Assembly: GCF_000226095.1 (NCBI RefSeq)
Contig: NC_016474.1
Coordinates: 310,001-374,000, forward strand
Direction of reading: 5' to 3'
DNA length: 64,000 bases
Source: Thermothelomyces thermophilus ATCC 42464
Taxonomy: Eukaryota; Ascomycota; Sordariomycetes; Sordariales; Chaetomiaceae
Position 1 is the stretch's first letter. Each line of letters starts with the position of its first letter. A program made the translations under genes and the position numbers. The notes beneath the pieces are model-generated. The model did not search any database. It saw only the letters and a program-made list of their open reading frames with translations, and was not told the DNA's origin. Of the stretch, positions 32,441-43,476 are shown piece by piece.

Positions 32441-33895
32441 TTACCACGTATCTCCCCAGGGAATCCCGTCCAAGTCATCCATGTAGTCCTCAAAGCAATC
32501 CCCGTCCCCATCGCGACCGTCACCGCTCCCACCAGTCGCTCCGTCTCCGCCCCCTTCGCCATCACCACTTTTCTTTCCGCCGCTCCCAAAGATGACGCTG
32601 AAATCCGCATACACGCCTTCTCCGCCCCCTTCCTCATCGTCGTCGTCGCCGTAGATATACCGGCTCTCGAGGTCTGCCGTCGGGAAGGCCACGCAGTCCG
32701 TGTCTCCGCTGAATGAGGAAGGATCGTCGACCAGGAGGGGCTCAATGTCCTCGAGCGGTACCAGCGGCCTGGTGACGCGCAGCTCTGGGGACCGGAGGGG
32801 GCGGAGCTTGGGCGAGGGGATGCGCAGTCGGGTGGTTGATGGCGGGGGGTGGTGCGAGTTGGAGTGAAGAGTTTGATGATGATGATGATGATGAGCTGCG
32901 GCGGCCCCTGGCGGTGATCGTTGTGTGGTTGCTGCTGTTGCTGCTGCTGCTGACGATGATAATGATAATGTTGCTGCTGCTGGTCCTGCTGTTGACCCGT
33001 GAGGCCCTGGCAGCATGGCCTTGTTTGCTTGGTGGATTGGCGTGGCAATGAGGTAGCGTCCGCCTACAAAAGTCGTCGCAAAGCCGTGGCTCTGCTGTAA
33101 GGCGGTTGCTTTGGCCGCCAGGTCCGGAACGGGAATGTTGGCGCGTTCCGCCGCCGTGGCGTGGACCCGGTTCCGCAGGCTGTTAAGCACCGCGGCGCGA
33201 CGGAGCCAGGTCGACGGACTTGGCTGCTGTGGGGAGACCGGGCTGACCACGGCGCTGTTGAGGCGCCGCGCCGACATGATGGCTGTCAGCTTGGCAAAGC
33301 GCTTGCCGCCGGCCGCGACAGACTCGCGGTTGAGGATGTGGGTGGCCGGGAGCGAGAACGGCTGCGAGAGGCGCGAGGTGATGAGTTGGCGTAGGAGGCG
33401 GCGCTTCTTGCGGCTGGTCGCGTTAGTCCCTGGGCCGTCGACGTCGGTGACGGGCCGGCGACGCTTGAGGCATGGCTTGGGAACCCGGGCAGGCTCCGGC
33501 AGTGGGAATGTTACAACCGCTTTGCCGGAGGGCGCGGGATCGGTAAACGCCAGCGATGGGTGGAATATGGCTGGAAGGAGGGGCTGAGATATCTCGGTTG
33601 GGTGGGCCGGGCTAGACCCCTTAGGCAAGGCCGGATCCGGAGAACTTCCAGGCGTGTGCCTCACCTTGGAGACCGAGAGCGTCACTTCGGAACGAGGCGA
33701 GCCGGGATCCGGTCTGCCTCCCTTCGAAATGCCCAACAGCCTGTCGCTCAAGCCGGGAATGTCGGCCGTCTGCAAAAGGGCCGGCCCCAGGCCGGTATGG
33801 TGGTCTTCCTCGAAGCGGGCATCCGCAAAGTGCCATGGCCCGTACTGCTTTAAGCTCCGACCGATGGGTTCGAACTGGACCCTCATGTCGGTCAT
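32441..33895 (-). CDS. Basic, low-complexity protein of unknown function with acidic C-terminal tail, 484 aa
   Basis: This is a single-exon frame from ATG at 33895 to TAA at 32441. The N-terminus (MRVQFEPIGRSLKQYGPWHFADARFEEDH) looks ordered, and the middle has two basic clusters that could be nuclear localisation signals (CLKRRRPV, SRKKRRLLRQL; about 140-170). A region around 215-275 (STWLRRAAVLNSLRNRVHATAAERANIPVPDL, GFATTFVGGRYLIAT) may be a short helical or strand domain. Next come Ala/Ser and His tracts, then an acidic C-terminus with DDDDEEGGGEG and a final CFEDYMDDLDGIPWGDTW. The terminal acidic-aromatic motif looks like a conserved binding peptide, which is inference. I do not recognise a family. 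A 20-G tract (33958-33977) lies just upstream in its presumed leader. Confidence 0.75.
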   Translation of the reverse strand: MTDMRVQFEPIGRSLKQYGPWHFADARFEEDHHTGLGPALLQTADIPGLSDRLLGISKGGRPDPGSPRSEVTLSVSKVRHTPGSSPDPALPKGSSPAHPTEISQPLLPAIFHPSLAFTDPAPSGKAVVTFPLPEPARVPKPCLKRRRPVTDVDGPGTNATSRKKRRLLRQLITSRLSQPFSLPATHILNRESVAAGGKRFAKLTAIMSARRLNSAVVSPVSPQQPSPSTWLRRAAVLNSLRNRVHATAAERANIPVPDLAAKATALQQSHGFATTFVGGRYLIATPIHQANKAMLPGPHGSTAGPAAATLSLSSSAAAATAATTQRSPPGAAAAHHHHHHQTLHSNSHHPPPSTTRLRIPSPKLRPLRSPELRVTRPLVPLEDIEPLLVDDPSSFSGDTDCVAFPTADLESRYIYGDDDDEEGGGEGVYADFSVIFGSGGKKSGDGEGGGDGATGGSGDGRDGDGDCFEDYMDDLDGIPWGDTW

Positions 33896-36800
33896 CTTCG
33901 CTGCTCGCTATCCAAGCAGCAATCCGGCAGCCCGGGTTCCTTCCGTTGATTGACCCCGGGGGGGGGGGGGGGGGGGGAGGGAGGGAGGGAAATCGAACCC
34001 GCACTGCTGGCCTAACGCATGTTCAACCGCTCCTCGAGGTCACAAGCCGGGAAGGGAGGAGAGAAGTCCAGAGCGGAGAGGTTCCTCAGGACAGTGGAGG
34101 CCAGGAATAAACGAAGCATGCCGAATCTGGCCGGCCAACGGCTCCGGTCAGAGTGTCAATAGAGTGAAGGTAATTCGTCGTTATTCGGCTTTTGGCAAAG
34201 AGAACTGTCCGCTCCCTCGGGTCTGTAATGCCAACCCGCGACTGGGTCTGCGGTGGATGCGGGGGGAGTGGGAGGGGTTTCCAGACGGTCGGGAACGGGC
34301 GTGTGGAGGGAAAAAGCAGGCGGAGCGGGATGGGAGACAAGGAGGCGTGCTCTGAGCGCAGCATGTATTTATTGGGAACAAGGTCCCAGCCGGTCGGTGT
34401 CAGGTGGAGAAGAGGGCGATCTGGTACAAAGAGGGTGCGAAACCTGGGCCAAAAATGCTCCTCGCGGCAGAGCTAGCAGGACGCTAGCGTGAGTTGCTTG
34501 CCGGAGCACCCAGTCAGAGGCAGGGTTGCACAGCAGCAGGGGGGGAATGGAGGAAAGTCTGGGGAATGGAGGCGGGAACTTCTGGGGCTGTGGGGTATGT
34601 TTGTGCAGAGTGTAGTGTATGTCACCCTGGTGTAATCCGTACCCTGTGGAGAGCCCCAGGCTTCCCGTCTTGCTCTCAGCTGATCTTGCGCACACGAACA
34701 CGCGCCTCCAGTAAACGGAGTGCAGTGATGGAAGGAGCACAGCGATGCATTCGTCCCTACCTCGGAAGGAAGGCGCCTGTCTATGGATAGCTTCTCGTCT
34801 GATTGTGTGCATGTATATACTACTCATAGTGCCTCAGGCAGCGTATTGTAGGCAGGTACGCAAGGGTGCTCACCTGACTGGCTTGACCGCGTGGCGGCCC
34901 TGGTTGGACACGTGCACCTGATTCCCCTTCAAACAAACGGAAACTGAATTCCCAAAGCCCCGTTCGAGTCGGCCAGTGGGGGGCGACAACCAGTGCCAGG
35001 TCTCGGGACTCGGCGAGTATCGGATGACGCAGGCTGCGAGATGGGGACGCCGAGGTGCGGAGCGCGGAAGCAGCGCGCCAAGGAGTCTGGGACTGGTTGC
35101 ACGGCAGGTTTCATCACAAGAGCCTCAGTTTCCCAGCCCTTGAACCCTTGGAGTGCGATCAACGGCAGGATTGCCATCATGGTGGAAAATGGGGAGGGCG
35201 AGGCCCGTCAGCTGAGAAAGCGGCGAAAGGAGGGACTCGAGGAGCGGCTTCCATGATCACCCGACTGGAGGCGAGGCGAGCCAGGAGGTATTAACATCCT
35301 TGGCGTAATCGGCGGACCAATTCTCGACGGTTATTGCTGCTTCTGCGCAAGAAAAGCCTGCACAGTACTTAGTAGTGTGCAGTGGTGCGCTTCAGGTGCT
35401 GCTGGCCCTTGCTCGGCCCCACATGCTGCCTGCCCTACTACACTAAACTTGGAACTAGTGTAAGCCATGCATGGTAGCCGAATCATTACATTTCCGGACC
35501 ATACCCTACGATGGAGGAAGAGGAGAACGGAATAGACTCCGTAGTTGTATGTAGTGTACTCTATGTACAGACTCCTATTCGTAGTTGGGACTCAACAAAA
35601 TTTACTGCTCTATTCTGGGGGACTCCACTTTGTTCAAAGCCACTCACTGGCTGTCTCTGAGGCGCTTCCACCTTTCGCTTTTGAAGACCGAATCTCGTAG
35701 TGGCCCTTGATGTCCTGAGCGCCTGCGACCCACGTGTCAGGCCATGTCTCACACTCCATTTTAACTGTGTTTGTAGCAAGTGAACCCTTCAGAGACACGT
35801 GGATGGCGCCTTTAAGCACGGATTCGTGTAGTAGCAATGTATCAGTGGTGCAGGGTTCCGTGCAGGGCAATTTATGTAATCCGTACAGTAACTGTTGCCG
35901 TACACGGAACAGGGCATGCCTTGGGCAGGCCAGATCTTCAATTTGTGAGCTGCCAAAGAGTCCGCAGCGGCGTGATCTGCGGGGAAACCCGGACGGTCCA
36001 GTGCACTACTGGGTATAGTGAATGAGTGCACCGGCAACACATACCGGATTTCCTACACCACTTCCACTCCGCTACACTCGACGGTATTTGGCACAGTACT
36101 AAAAATTACTAGTACTTAAGCAAGTGCCCCATAATAAGGCGCGGAGAGAATCGGGCAGAACAATAGTCCGGAACAATGGTTGATCACCTGCCTGCCCTTC
36201 CGGCCCCTGTGGGCTTTCACTGCCTTTCTGCTGGCCAAGGTGCCCGAGCTCGATTACGATGCTCGCTCCTGGATTCGCTATTCTGAAACAAATGGTGTTT
36301 GGCCGAGACCGTTGAAGCCCAAGTTTTGAAAAGAAGATCTCGTTGCAGCTCAATTCCAACCGTGTCGGGAGAAGGTTGCCGATCCAATGCCGGTCGGGGG
36401 TCCCGCATTCGCTACTGTAGTGTAATCCGTACAGTACTTGCACACACACAGTTGAGCCACTCAAGCGCCGCCTCATCTGGCAATTCTGCGCCGCGTGACT
36501 GCGAGCAGAGCAGCAAGAGAGATCTGGAGGGCCCAGACTCGTCACTAACGACCAAGCAACTTTCAAACTGCACCATTGCAGAATGAGAGGATGTCTAATA
36601 GCCAGCCATCTCTGCAGGAATTCCATGTTCATGGCACCGAACCTCGTCGGCCAGCCCTTTTGGCAAGCCCTGCCAGCCTACTATCCGATAGTCTGTTTCA
36701 GGGGGGTTAAGACCCCTTGCTGAGCCCAGAATAGCACATGGAGTGACAGTTGTTCGCTTTTTCCCCCCCTCGGAGAACAAACAACCGGTTCCCAGAAACC

Positions 36801-38628
36801 CAGGGAAACGGTTCAGGTGGAGCGCTGACTGCAGACGGCACTAACGCTTGTCGCTGCAATCGGCAACCAGCGGCTCCAGAGTCCAAGGGAGTTTTGACTG
36901 AGTTTGCGACCCGCGGCCCTGTAACAAGAGCCGTTGTTTTATTAAGTTTGGATTGGTCTCGACAATTCCCACCATTCAGCTCTCTCGCCGGGTGTGCCGC
37001 GATCGGCAAGCTGCGCGGCGGATTGGCCTCCCCTACTTCCGCACACTCGTGCACTCCGCTTCACAAAATATCTGACTTCCTTTTTCGGACCTTTAGGTTC
37101 CATCAGGACTCTACATACAAGCCTCGGTGGGGGTAAGCGAACCGCAATGTACCCCCCTTGACTGGTCCGGGAAGTCCCATGGTGGCCTTCATCTCGGTAT
37201 ACACAAGTGGACAGACATACTGTGTATAGTAGCGTAGGTTCACGTAACGTATCCTAATGTCGCATTGTAGTGGAATTGTAGTGTGTGCAGGAGCTGGAAT
37301 CGGGAATCGGCATAATTTACTCCGTCCTACCTAAGTTACTTTACATCCTGGCCACCGTGATGATGGTGTCTGAGAGCCTAATAAAGTTAGTGTTGTGTTG
37401 GGCAGACGGACATGTCGGGACGCAAGTGCAAATAGCACGGGGTAAGGCCAACAAAGAACTTGAAGTCGTGGTCATCTGCTTGGGCCTCACGCAGCACCCT
37501 CCTTACTCTACTAGAAGTAAGGGAGGGATGTATGTTGTACATAACTCCGTAGTGTTTTTGCTTACACATACGATATGAAAATCGGTGGTTACACAGCTTT
37601 TAAAACACCAGCAGTGTCCACTCACCTTGTATCCCTGTCTGGGGAAGGAAGCTGACCCCCACCATGGAGATTCAGCCTGCGAGTGGGGAATGCCACCCCG
37701 CATTCCGAACAAAGTCCTGTGGTGCGATGTTCGTTAAAAAAAAATAAATCCGTATTCGTTCGCTAGTTGAAGATGGCTTGATGCTTGGCCCAACAAAAAC
37801 GTCGGAATCAAGTTTTCATCAAGCTCCTTCATTAGCCTTCATCAATCTTCCACGGTTGAACTTGGGTTTTGATAATTAAATGCGTCTGTCCGCACGCGGC
37901 TGCGATGAGACGCCTACAAAGAGTTCCATACTCTTATTCAACGTTTTTCCGATGCTACGGAGTACGTACTGCGTACTACTGCCTCCAGCGCGGAAGCCCA
38001 GCAGGCAATTGAAGCAATGTTGCGCGTCGCCTATACGACAGCTGTTGCTGGTCTCAAAAGAAGAAGACGACGAACAAGTTCCAGGTTGCCCTCGGGTGTC
38101 CGACTGCTTAGTGAATTGTCGATGGTGAAAGCAGCATTCGCTGCCATGTCGCGTAGTAACCCACTCACAGGGGGCACCTCATCACGTGTGTTTGCCTCGG
38201 CACACCGAAGCCCCGGTGCACAATTGCAGGGGTAGCCGGAGAGCCGAAGTGAGTCCCCGGCAGCCTGACAATAACCTCGGGCGATCTCAACAGCCTCAGC
38301 CGCCACAGCTCAACAGCCTCGAAGCGGTTGGGACGCCGTTGGGACGCCGTTGATCCTCGGGCCGATGAAGTGACCCGGGCCGGTACATTCAGCGACTTAG
38401 GCGTGCCTCCTGACACCGTCCCCGGGTTCCCTTCCATCCACACCGCTTCAGATTCTCACTGTCGGTCGGCGCCAGGGGTTCACAGTGACACTTCGTTCGA
38501 GACTCAATCTGTCTCGAGGTCAGTCTCACTGATAGGCCTACCTAATCCATCTTGAGCCGTGTGATTGTTGAGAGCGACACGACATAAGCCTTAGCCCACC
38601 TCTCACTCCCACAATCAGTATCGCCGTC
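33896..38628. other. Gene-poor stretch
   Basis: No protein gene is supported. Visible items are a 20-nt G tract at 33958-33977, tRNA-like T-arm sequence near 34000, exact GTAATCCGTAC words at 34632, 35876 and 36422, a 24-bp TACTGTA...TACAGTA unit at 36413-36436, many TAGTGTA words between 35370 and 36080, and a repeated GGGACGCCGTT at about 38330-38350. The last 100 bases are the leader of the thioesterase gene. Confidence 0.45.
36413..36436. repeat. 24-bp unit with TIR-like ends (TACTGTA...TACAGTA)
   Basis: Inverted 7-bp ends enclose GTGTAATCCG. The right part equals the terminal sequence of the DNA transposon at 31936 plus its TA. It may be an extreme internal-deletion derivative or an excision trace. 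Confidence 0.45.
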
Positions 38629-39860
38629 ATGCCTTCCGACGATAAGACCCTCCTCCCTCTGCAGGAGGCGCTGAACTTGGTCAAATTGGCCGCAGAAGGC
38701 GACTCCCGGCGGTACATGGGGACGAGGGCAGCGTACCTGCCCGGGGCCGATCTTTCGCCGGACAAGGGCATGCTGAGCACGCATAAGGCTGCTTTTGGTG
38801 GCCATGTGTATGGTCAAGCCGCATTGGCCGTTGCACGAACCCAGAGGGAACTGGAGGACGAGACGGGGCGCAAACCATCCGAGAGGCTGAGCCTGCATGT
38901 ACGTGCCCTCTGCATATCCACCCTTTTTTTTTATTTTCGGCGTTGGAAGGGCTGACTGTAACCCAGACCATCCACGGCTACTTCACCCGAGCCGGCATCC
39001 CCAGCCGGCCCTTCCTCTACACCGTCACGCCCCTCACCTCCTCGCGCACCTTCAGCACCCTCTCCGTCACGGCCTACCAGCCCTCCGAGCCCAGCACCAA
39101 CCCGCAAGGCGACCACTTCCCCCTGTCCGACGCCGCCCTCCCGCTCTCGCCGCCCTCCTTCACCGGCATGTGCTCCTTCAAGCTCCCCGAGCCCGACAGC
39201 CAGGGCGTCTCGACCCAGGAGGCGCCCCCGCAGGAGCGCTTCGCCTCCATCCTCTCCTCCCGCGCGCCCGAGGACTGGCCGCCCGTGCCGCCCCTCGACA
39301 TCACCGCCTTCGTCGAGATCGTGGGCGCCGACGAGCCCGGCAAGTTCCCCGTCGCAACCATGCGCAAGGTCGACATGACGGCGTACAACGCCGGCCGGCC
39401 CGTGCACGAGCGCCGCGAGCTGATGCTCTACAAGCTGCTCGCCCCGCTGCCGACGACCGGCGGTGACGGTGACGGCGGAGGCGGCGGCGGCGGCGGCGGC
39501 ACTGGGGCCGAGGAGGGGGAGGGGAAGGGGCAGGGGCAGGTATGGGACGCCAACGCGCACGTCATTGCGCACGCGTACGTCGCCGACCGGAACGGGCTGC
39601 TGCTGGCGGGCAACCACGTCGGGTTCGGGCACGCGCTCGCGCGGGCCGCGACGCTGAGCTACACGTTCGTGGTGCACGTCAACGCCGAGCTGGCCGTCAT
39701 GCGGGAGGAGGACGGCTGGTGGGTGCAGGAGATGTTCTTCCCGCGCACCGCCGCCGGCCGCGGCATCGTCGAGAGCAAGATCTGGAGCCCCGCCGGCGTC
39801 CACGTCGCGACCGAGTACCAGGACGGATTGGTGCAGGGGAGGGGGCTCGGCAAGCTGTAG
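38629..39860 (+). CDS. Acyl-CoA thioesterase (TesB/ACOT8-like, double hotdog), 387 aa
   Basis: There are two exons: 38629-38898 and 38967-39860. The 68-bp intron has donor CAT|GTACGT, branch GGGCTGAC and acceptor AACCCAG, phase 0. The enzyme hydrolyses acyl-CoA to free acid and CoA; eukaryotic members act mostly in peroxisomes on fatty acyl-CoAs. Signatures are KAAFGGHVYGQAALAVARTQ (residues 53-72), TIHGYFTRAGIPSRPFLYTV across the splice join, and the C-terminal hotdog with HALARAATLSYTFVVHVN, WWVQEMFFPRTAAGRGIVESKIW and HVATEYQDGLVQ. A Gly-rich then Glu-rich insert lies at about 256-282 between the hotdogs. The last three residues are GKL, at best a weak PTS1 variant. Length is a little above the bacterial family norm, mainly because of the insert. 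Confidence 0.92.
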
Positions 39861-39901
39861 TCCCCCCTCCCTCTTTGTGGGTTAGTGCGCATCGGCCTGT
39901 C

Positions 39902-39943
<42 letters not shown>

Positions 39944-40666
39944 GTCTTGCACTGGCAAAGCGCCGGATAGAGCACGAGATATTATAAAGACCATCGCGGG
40001 CGCGTAACCCCGTCGACTTTGGGATAGAAGAGTTAGATGATGATACATTATGAAGCTACCTTAATCCAGGAATGTAATTGTCGGGTATGCATTCACACTT
40101 TGAGATGCCCTTCGATTGTAGTCCAATGAAGCCTTCAGCCTCAGGTCAGGCCTGCTTGTTATAGCTGTATTCCGCATGGGGGATGGAGGGGGAGTTTGAG
40201 AGGGAAAAGTCGGTTGGAGCTGATGTTCTCTGCTCAGTCCCAGAGGAGCGTAATGACGGAATGTGGCTCGAGCGAACAATCAGCATGTGGTTCTTTCGGG
40301 GGAACGCCTTTCATTCTGCGCCCACACACCGTGTCATTGCCGTCGTGGCCATGCCAAAAAAAAAAAAAAAAAACGAATGTCACGATAGAAAGTAAGAAAT
40401 AATAAAAGACCTTTTTTTGGAGGTCTGTACTCCCTGGACCCATTCAGTTCTGTCCTTCAGTTTGATGAGCTCGCGATCGGGGTACACGTGCGAGGTCACA
40501 TGCACGCTAACTCGAAACAGCAAGCAACTTGGCAGCTCGGCTGACGAGGTTTGGGCTCGGGCCAAATCAGACCATTTCTCAAATCCAAGAGTCGAGAGAA
40601 CCCGGCTTCACCCCGTTTCGCCCAACAACCTCGACCAATTGATCCGCCACCACCACCGACGAGACC
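39861..40666. other. Intergenic between the thioesterase and cytochrome oxidase genes
   Basis: It contains a 36-nt T tract at 39907-39942 close after the thioesterase stop and an A tract at 40355-40373. The last 120 bases are the promoter and leader of the oxidase subunit (CAACAACCTCGACC leader). No gene is seen. Confidence 0.5.
39907..39942 (+). repeat. 36-nt poly(T) tract
   Basis: An uninterrupted T run 47 nt after the thioesterase stop codon, so probably inside its 3' UTR. Confidence 0.9.
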
Positions 40667-41711
40667 ATGTTCCTGCAGCGCTCCGCCGTGGCCGTCGCGC
40701 GCCGCGCCGCCGTGGCCTCCCCGATGCTTCGTCGCAGCATCGCTACCACCGCTGTGCGCCGTAAGTTTTCCCCGGAGCGAACCCGAAAAAACCGAGCTCC
40801 GAAATCTCGCAGGTGTTTGCCGCTGCTGCTGCTGCTGCGGCACCAGCGATGCCGACCCAATTGCCCCCCGGCATCAACGAATACTGACGCCTCTGCATAA
40901 CCAGACAATGCGGTTCCCGATCAGCCCAAGATCAAGACCTTCAAGGGTACGGATTCACCTTTCTTGTTCCGACTGTTTTGGTTTGTGTGACTTGCGTCAT
41001 CGGCCGAGGGAGCTTCTGACGTCAAGCAATTGGCGTTCGTACTCGACACGATGGAGCATAGGAAGAGTGTTTCTGGAAGGAGGGACGGAGGCGGAAGTTC
41101 TTGTCTTCGTTGAAAGTCGCCTAGCGGCTTGGCTGACTGACAGGTTACAGAGGTCAAGACGGAGGAGGACCTCATCGGCCCCGGTGCCGCTCCGGGCACC
41201 GTCCCCACCGACCTCGAGCAGGCTACCGGTCTTGAGCGTCTCGAGATCCTCGGCAAGATGGAGGGCGTCGATGTCTTCGACATGCGGCCCCTGGATGCTT
41301 CGCGCCGCGGTAAGCACACACTCCCCGACACAGGTGAGGGTATGCGTAGTCAGCTGATTGTGGAGGCGCAGGCACGCTCGAGAACCCCATTTTGGTCCGC
41401 TCCGCCGGCGAGGAGCAGTACGCCGGTTGCACCGGTTTCCCGGCCGACTCTCACAACGTCTTGTGGCTCACGGTCAGTGCAGTCCGAATCGGCCACGAGT
41501 GGCCCCTTCCCCAGTTCAAGGAGAGCTTTGCTGATTGAAGGCGCAATATCAGATGACCCGCGAGCGCCCCGTCACCCGGTGCACCGAGTGCGGCAACGTC
41601 TACAAGATGGAGTACGTCGGCCCCGAGCACGTGGACCACCACTACCACAACCCCTACGGCCTCAAGGAGCCCAAGACCATTTCCGACTACATCAAGCCCG
41701 AGTACTGGTAA
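40667..41711 (+). CDS. cox4: Cytochrome c oxidase zinc-binding subunit (yeast Cox4 / mammalian COX5B), 184 aa
   Basis: There are five exons: 40667-40760, 40905-40946, 41151-41309, 41372-41472 and 41553-41711. All introns have GTAAGT, GTACGG, GTAAGC or GTCAGT donors and CAG acceptors; phases agree. The protein is a nuclear-encoded structural subunit of complex IV in the inner mitochondrial membrane, on the matrix side. The first about 30 residues are an Arg/Ala-rich presequence (MFLQRSAVAVARRAAVASPMLRRSIATTAVR). The mature part has TDLEQATGLERLEILGKMEGVDVFDMRPL and LENPILVRSAGEEQYAGCTGFPADSH. A zinc site is formed by C118, H126, C142 and C145 (YAGC, ADSH, RCTEC), the fungal arrangement. It ends EYW. 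The length is a little above that of yeast Cox4. Confidence 0.96.
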
Positions 41712-42440
41712 ACATTGAGCCGGAGAAGGAGGTTGGGAGGTGCGGACGTACGAAGGAGGATGTGAGTCGGGCTGGGCTTGTAAAACTATCGCCGCGAGCA
41801 GATGAGGTTGTATAGAGGACTTTGCTATGTATCCGCAACCTGTGATGCAGCATTCCGACCTTGCTTGATCACGGTTCCTATTGTTCACTGGAGCAATTGC
41901 CGCTAGGATTTGATCCCAGCTTGCTGCCCGTATCAGATCGTAACGGCACTGATATTACTAGAAGATTTCCTCCCATCATCATCCTGCCAGGCCGCCGCCT
42001 AGCCTGGGTGAAAGTTTTCCGACTGCAAAAAGAACGGCAGCAATGCCGCGTACTCTGCGGCACGGAGCTTTCTGGTCCTAATGGGATCGCATTCCAGCAG
42101 CGTTTCACGACAGCAGCTAGCCGAACTCTTTCCCGCTGCTAGATCCGCGTAATGACGGCACTGCTTCGAGTGACGGCAGAAAGGTTATCGCCGGGGTTAG
42201 TAGGAGTCACTGTTCCTAGCTTTCGCATACCGTCGACAACAGTTTCGCCGCCAAAGCGAGAGACATCGTCACACCAAGACCCGTGCCGCCAGAGACAAGG
42301 CGCTCTGGCGTTTTACAGTGCCAGGCAGTGCCGCGCCTATTGATGCCCTCGAACCAGCCCGTAATCGATAGGTAGGCAAGGCAGGGACGGCGTTCGTATG
42401 AGATTAAGCAATTCGAATACCAGCCTCCGATTAGCTCTGC
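41712..42440. other. Intergenic (3' flanks of two converging genes)
   Basis: This lies between the oxidase subunit (+) and the DUF4604 gene (-), which converge here. No gene is seen; the DNA is of mixed composition without repeats I recognise. Confidence 0.5.
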
Positions 42441-43070
42441 TCAGCCCTCGTCGTCGCCAAAGCTGAGCTTGATCTTCTTTGCCTTCTTCTTGGCCTTGGC
42501 TTTTACCGTAGCGGCCGACCCGTCCTTCTGTTTGGCGTCCGGTTCTGTTCCGCTGGCGCCGCTATCCCGCCCCGTCTTCCCTATCCTTGGGTCCATCTCG
42601 CTCCGCCATTCACCGCCCTTCTCTTCTCCCTCGTCTTCCTCGCTGGCGCCGGCGCCAATTACTCTGCCAAATTTGCGCTTCTTGCGCTGGTCTCCGACGC
42701 TCGCTAGTTTCTCCCCCGACGCCGCGGTGTCTGCGTCAGCCGCTTGGTCCCGTTGCTGCTCTTCTTGTTGTTTTTGTTGTTGTTGTTGTTGTTGTTGGTC
42801 GTCCGCCGTCTCGGAACGCTTCTCCCGCACGCTCCCGTCGGCGCCGACCGCCACGTCGTCAATGGAATTGCCGTGCTCGTCCACCACGAGCGGCGCGTCC
42901 TCGGCCTCGGCGCTCTTGGAACGCGGTTTGGCGGGCCGGCGCCTGGCGGCGAGGATCGGGTCCGGTCCGTCGCGGTCTGTCTCGGATGCGTGTTGGCCGC
43001 GCAAACGGGCTAGGAAGGGCGGAAGGTTCGCGTTGTACTGCAGGTTTTTGGCCGTGATCTTCTGCGACAT
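42441..43070 (-). CDS. DUF4604-family protein, 209 aa
   Basis: This is a single-exon gene. The N-terminus (MSQKITAKNLQYNANLPPFLARLRGQ) is the hallmark of the DUF4604 family, found widely in fungi. The rest is low in hydrophobic residues and likely disordered: DEHGNSIDD, a glutamine run (about 90-108), Lys/Arg patch RKKRKFGRVIG (about 130-140), an acidic stretch EEDEGEEKGG, and a Lys-rich C-terminus (VKAKAKKKAKKIKLSFGDDEG), the last block also being typical of the family. The function is unknown; nuclear location is suggested by the basic clusters. Upstream on the coding strand is a C tract followed by an A tract (43126-43097), directly before the leader. Confidence 0.9.
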   Translation of the reverse strand: MSQKITAKNLQYNANLPPFLARLRGQHASETDRDGPDPILAARRRPAKPRSKSAEAEDAPLVVDEHGNSIDDVAVGADGSVREKRSETADDQQQQQQQQKQQEEQQRDQAADADTAASGEKLASVGDQRKKRKFGRVIGAGASEEDEGEEKGGEWRSEMDPRIGKTGRDSGASGTEPDAKQKDGSAATVKAKAKKKAKKIKLSFGDDEG

Positions 43071-43457
43071 GTTGTGCTCGGACGTGAGATTGAACCTTTT
43101 TTTTTTTTTTTGTGGGGGGGGGGGGGAGTGCGGAAGGAGGCCGACGATGCGATATTGACGTTAGGATGCTATGGAGGCAGGGCACGCCGTGGGCTGTGCA
43201 TTTGACGTGGCACGCGAGTGCTGCCGTTTCTGGAACTTGGAATGCGTTGAATCGGCAACTCAGTTCTGCCGTAACGGTCGTGCCTCAGGAATGCTCGCGT
43301 ACATGGGAAAGTTGGTGGACACTGGGGTTTCCGGAAGGAAGAGCGGATAATCAGGCGTGCAACAAGGTAAGTTACAGCCGCAGACATGTCACGGTAATTC
43401 AGTGTTTGTGTATTGTTCCCGTAATACTGACCTGTGCACCTCCAACAAGGGTTCTTA

Positions 43458-43476
43458 CCAAGTACGGATTACTTGG
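43458..43476. repeat. Palindrome CCAAGTA-CGGAT-TACTTGG
   Basis: Perfect 7-bp arms around CGGAT, containing an exact GTACGGATTAC. The centre is the same as at 6661-6679, but the outer arms differ. Confidence 0.65.

Noticed and set aside
33985-34060. Minus-strand tRNA-like sequence (GCGGGTTCGATTT)
   Set aside because: The T stem is imperfect and the bases before it do not form an anticodon arm. It lies beside a G tract and is probably chance or a worn relic.
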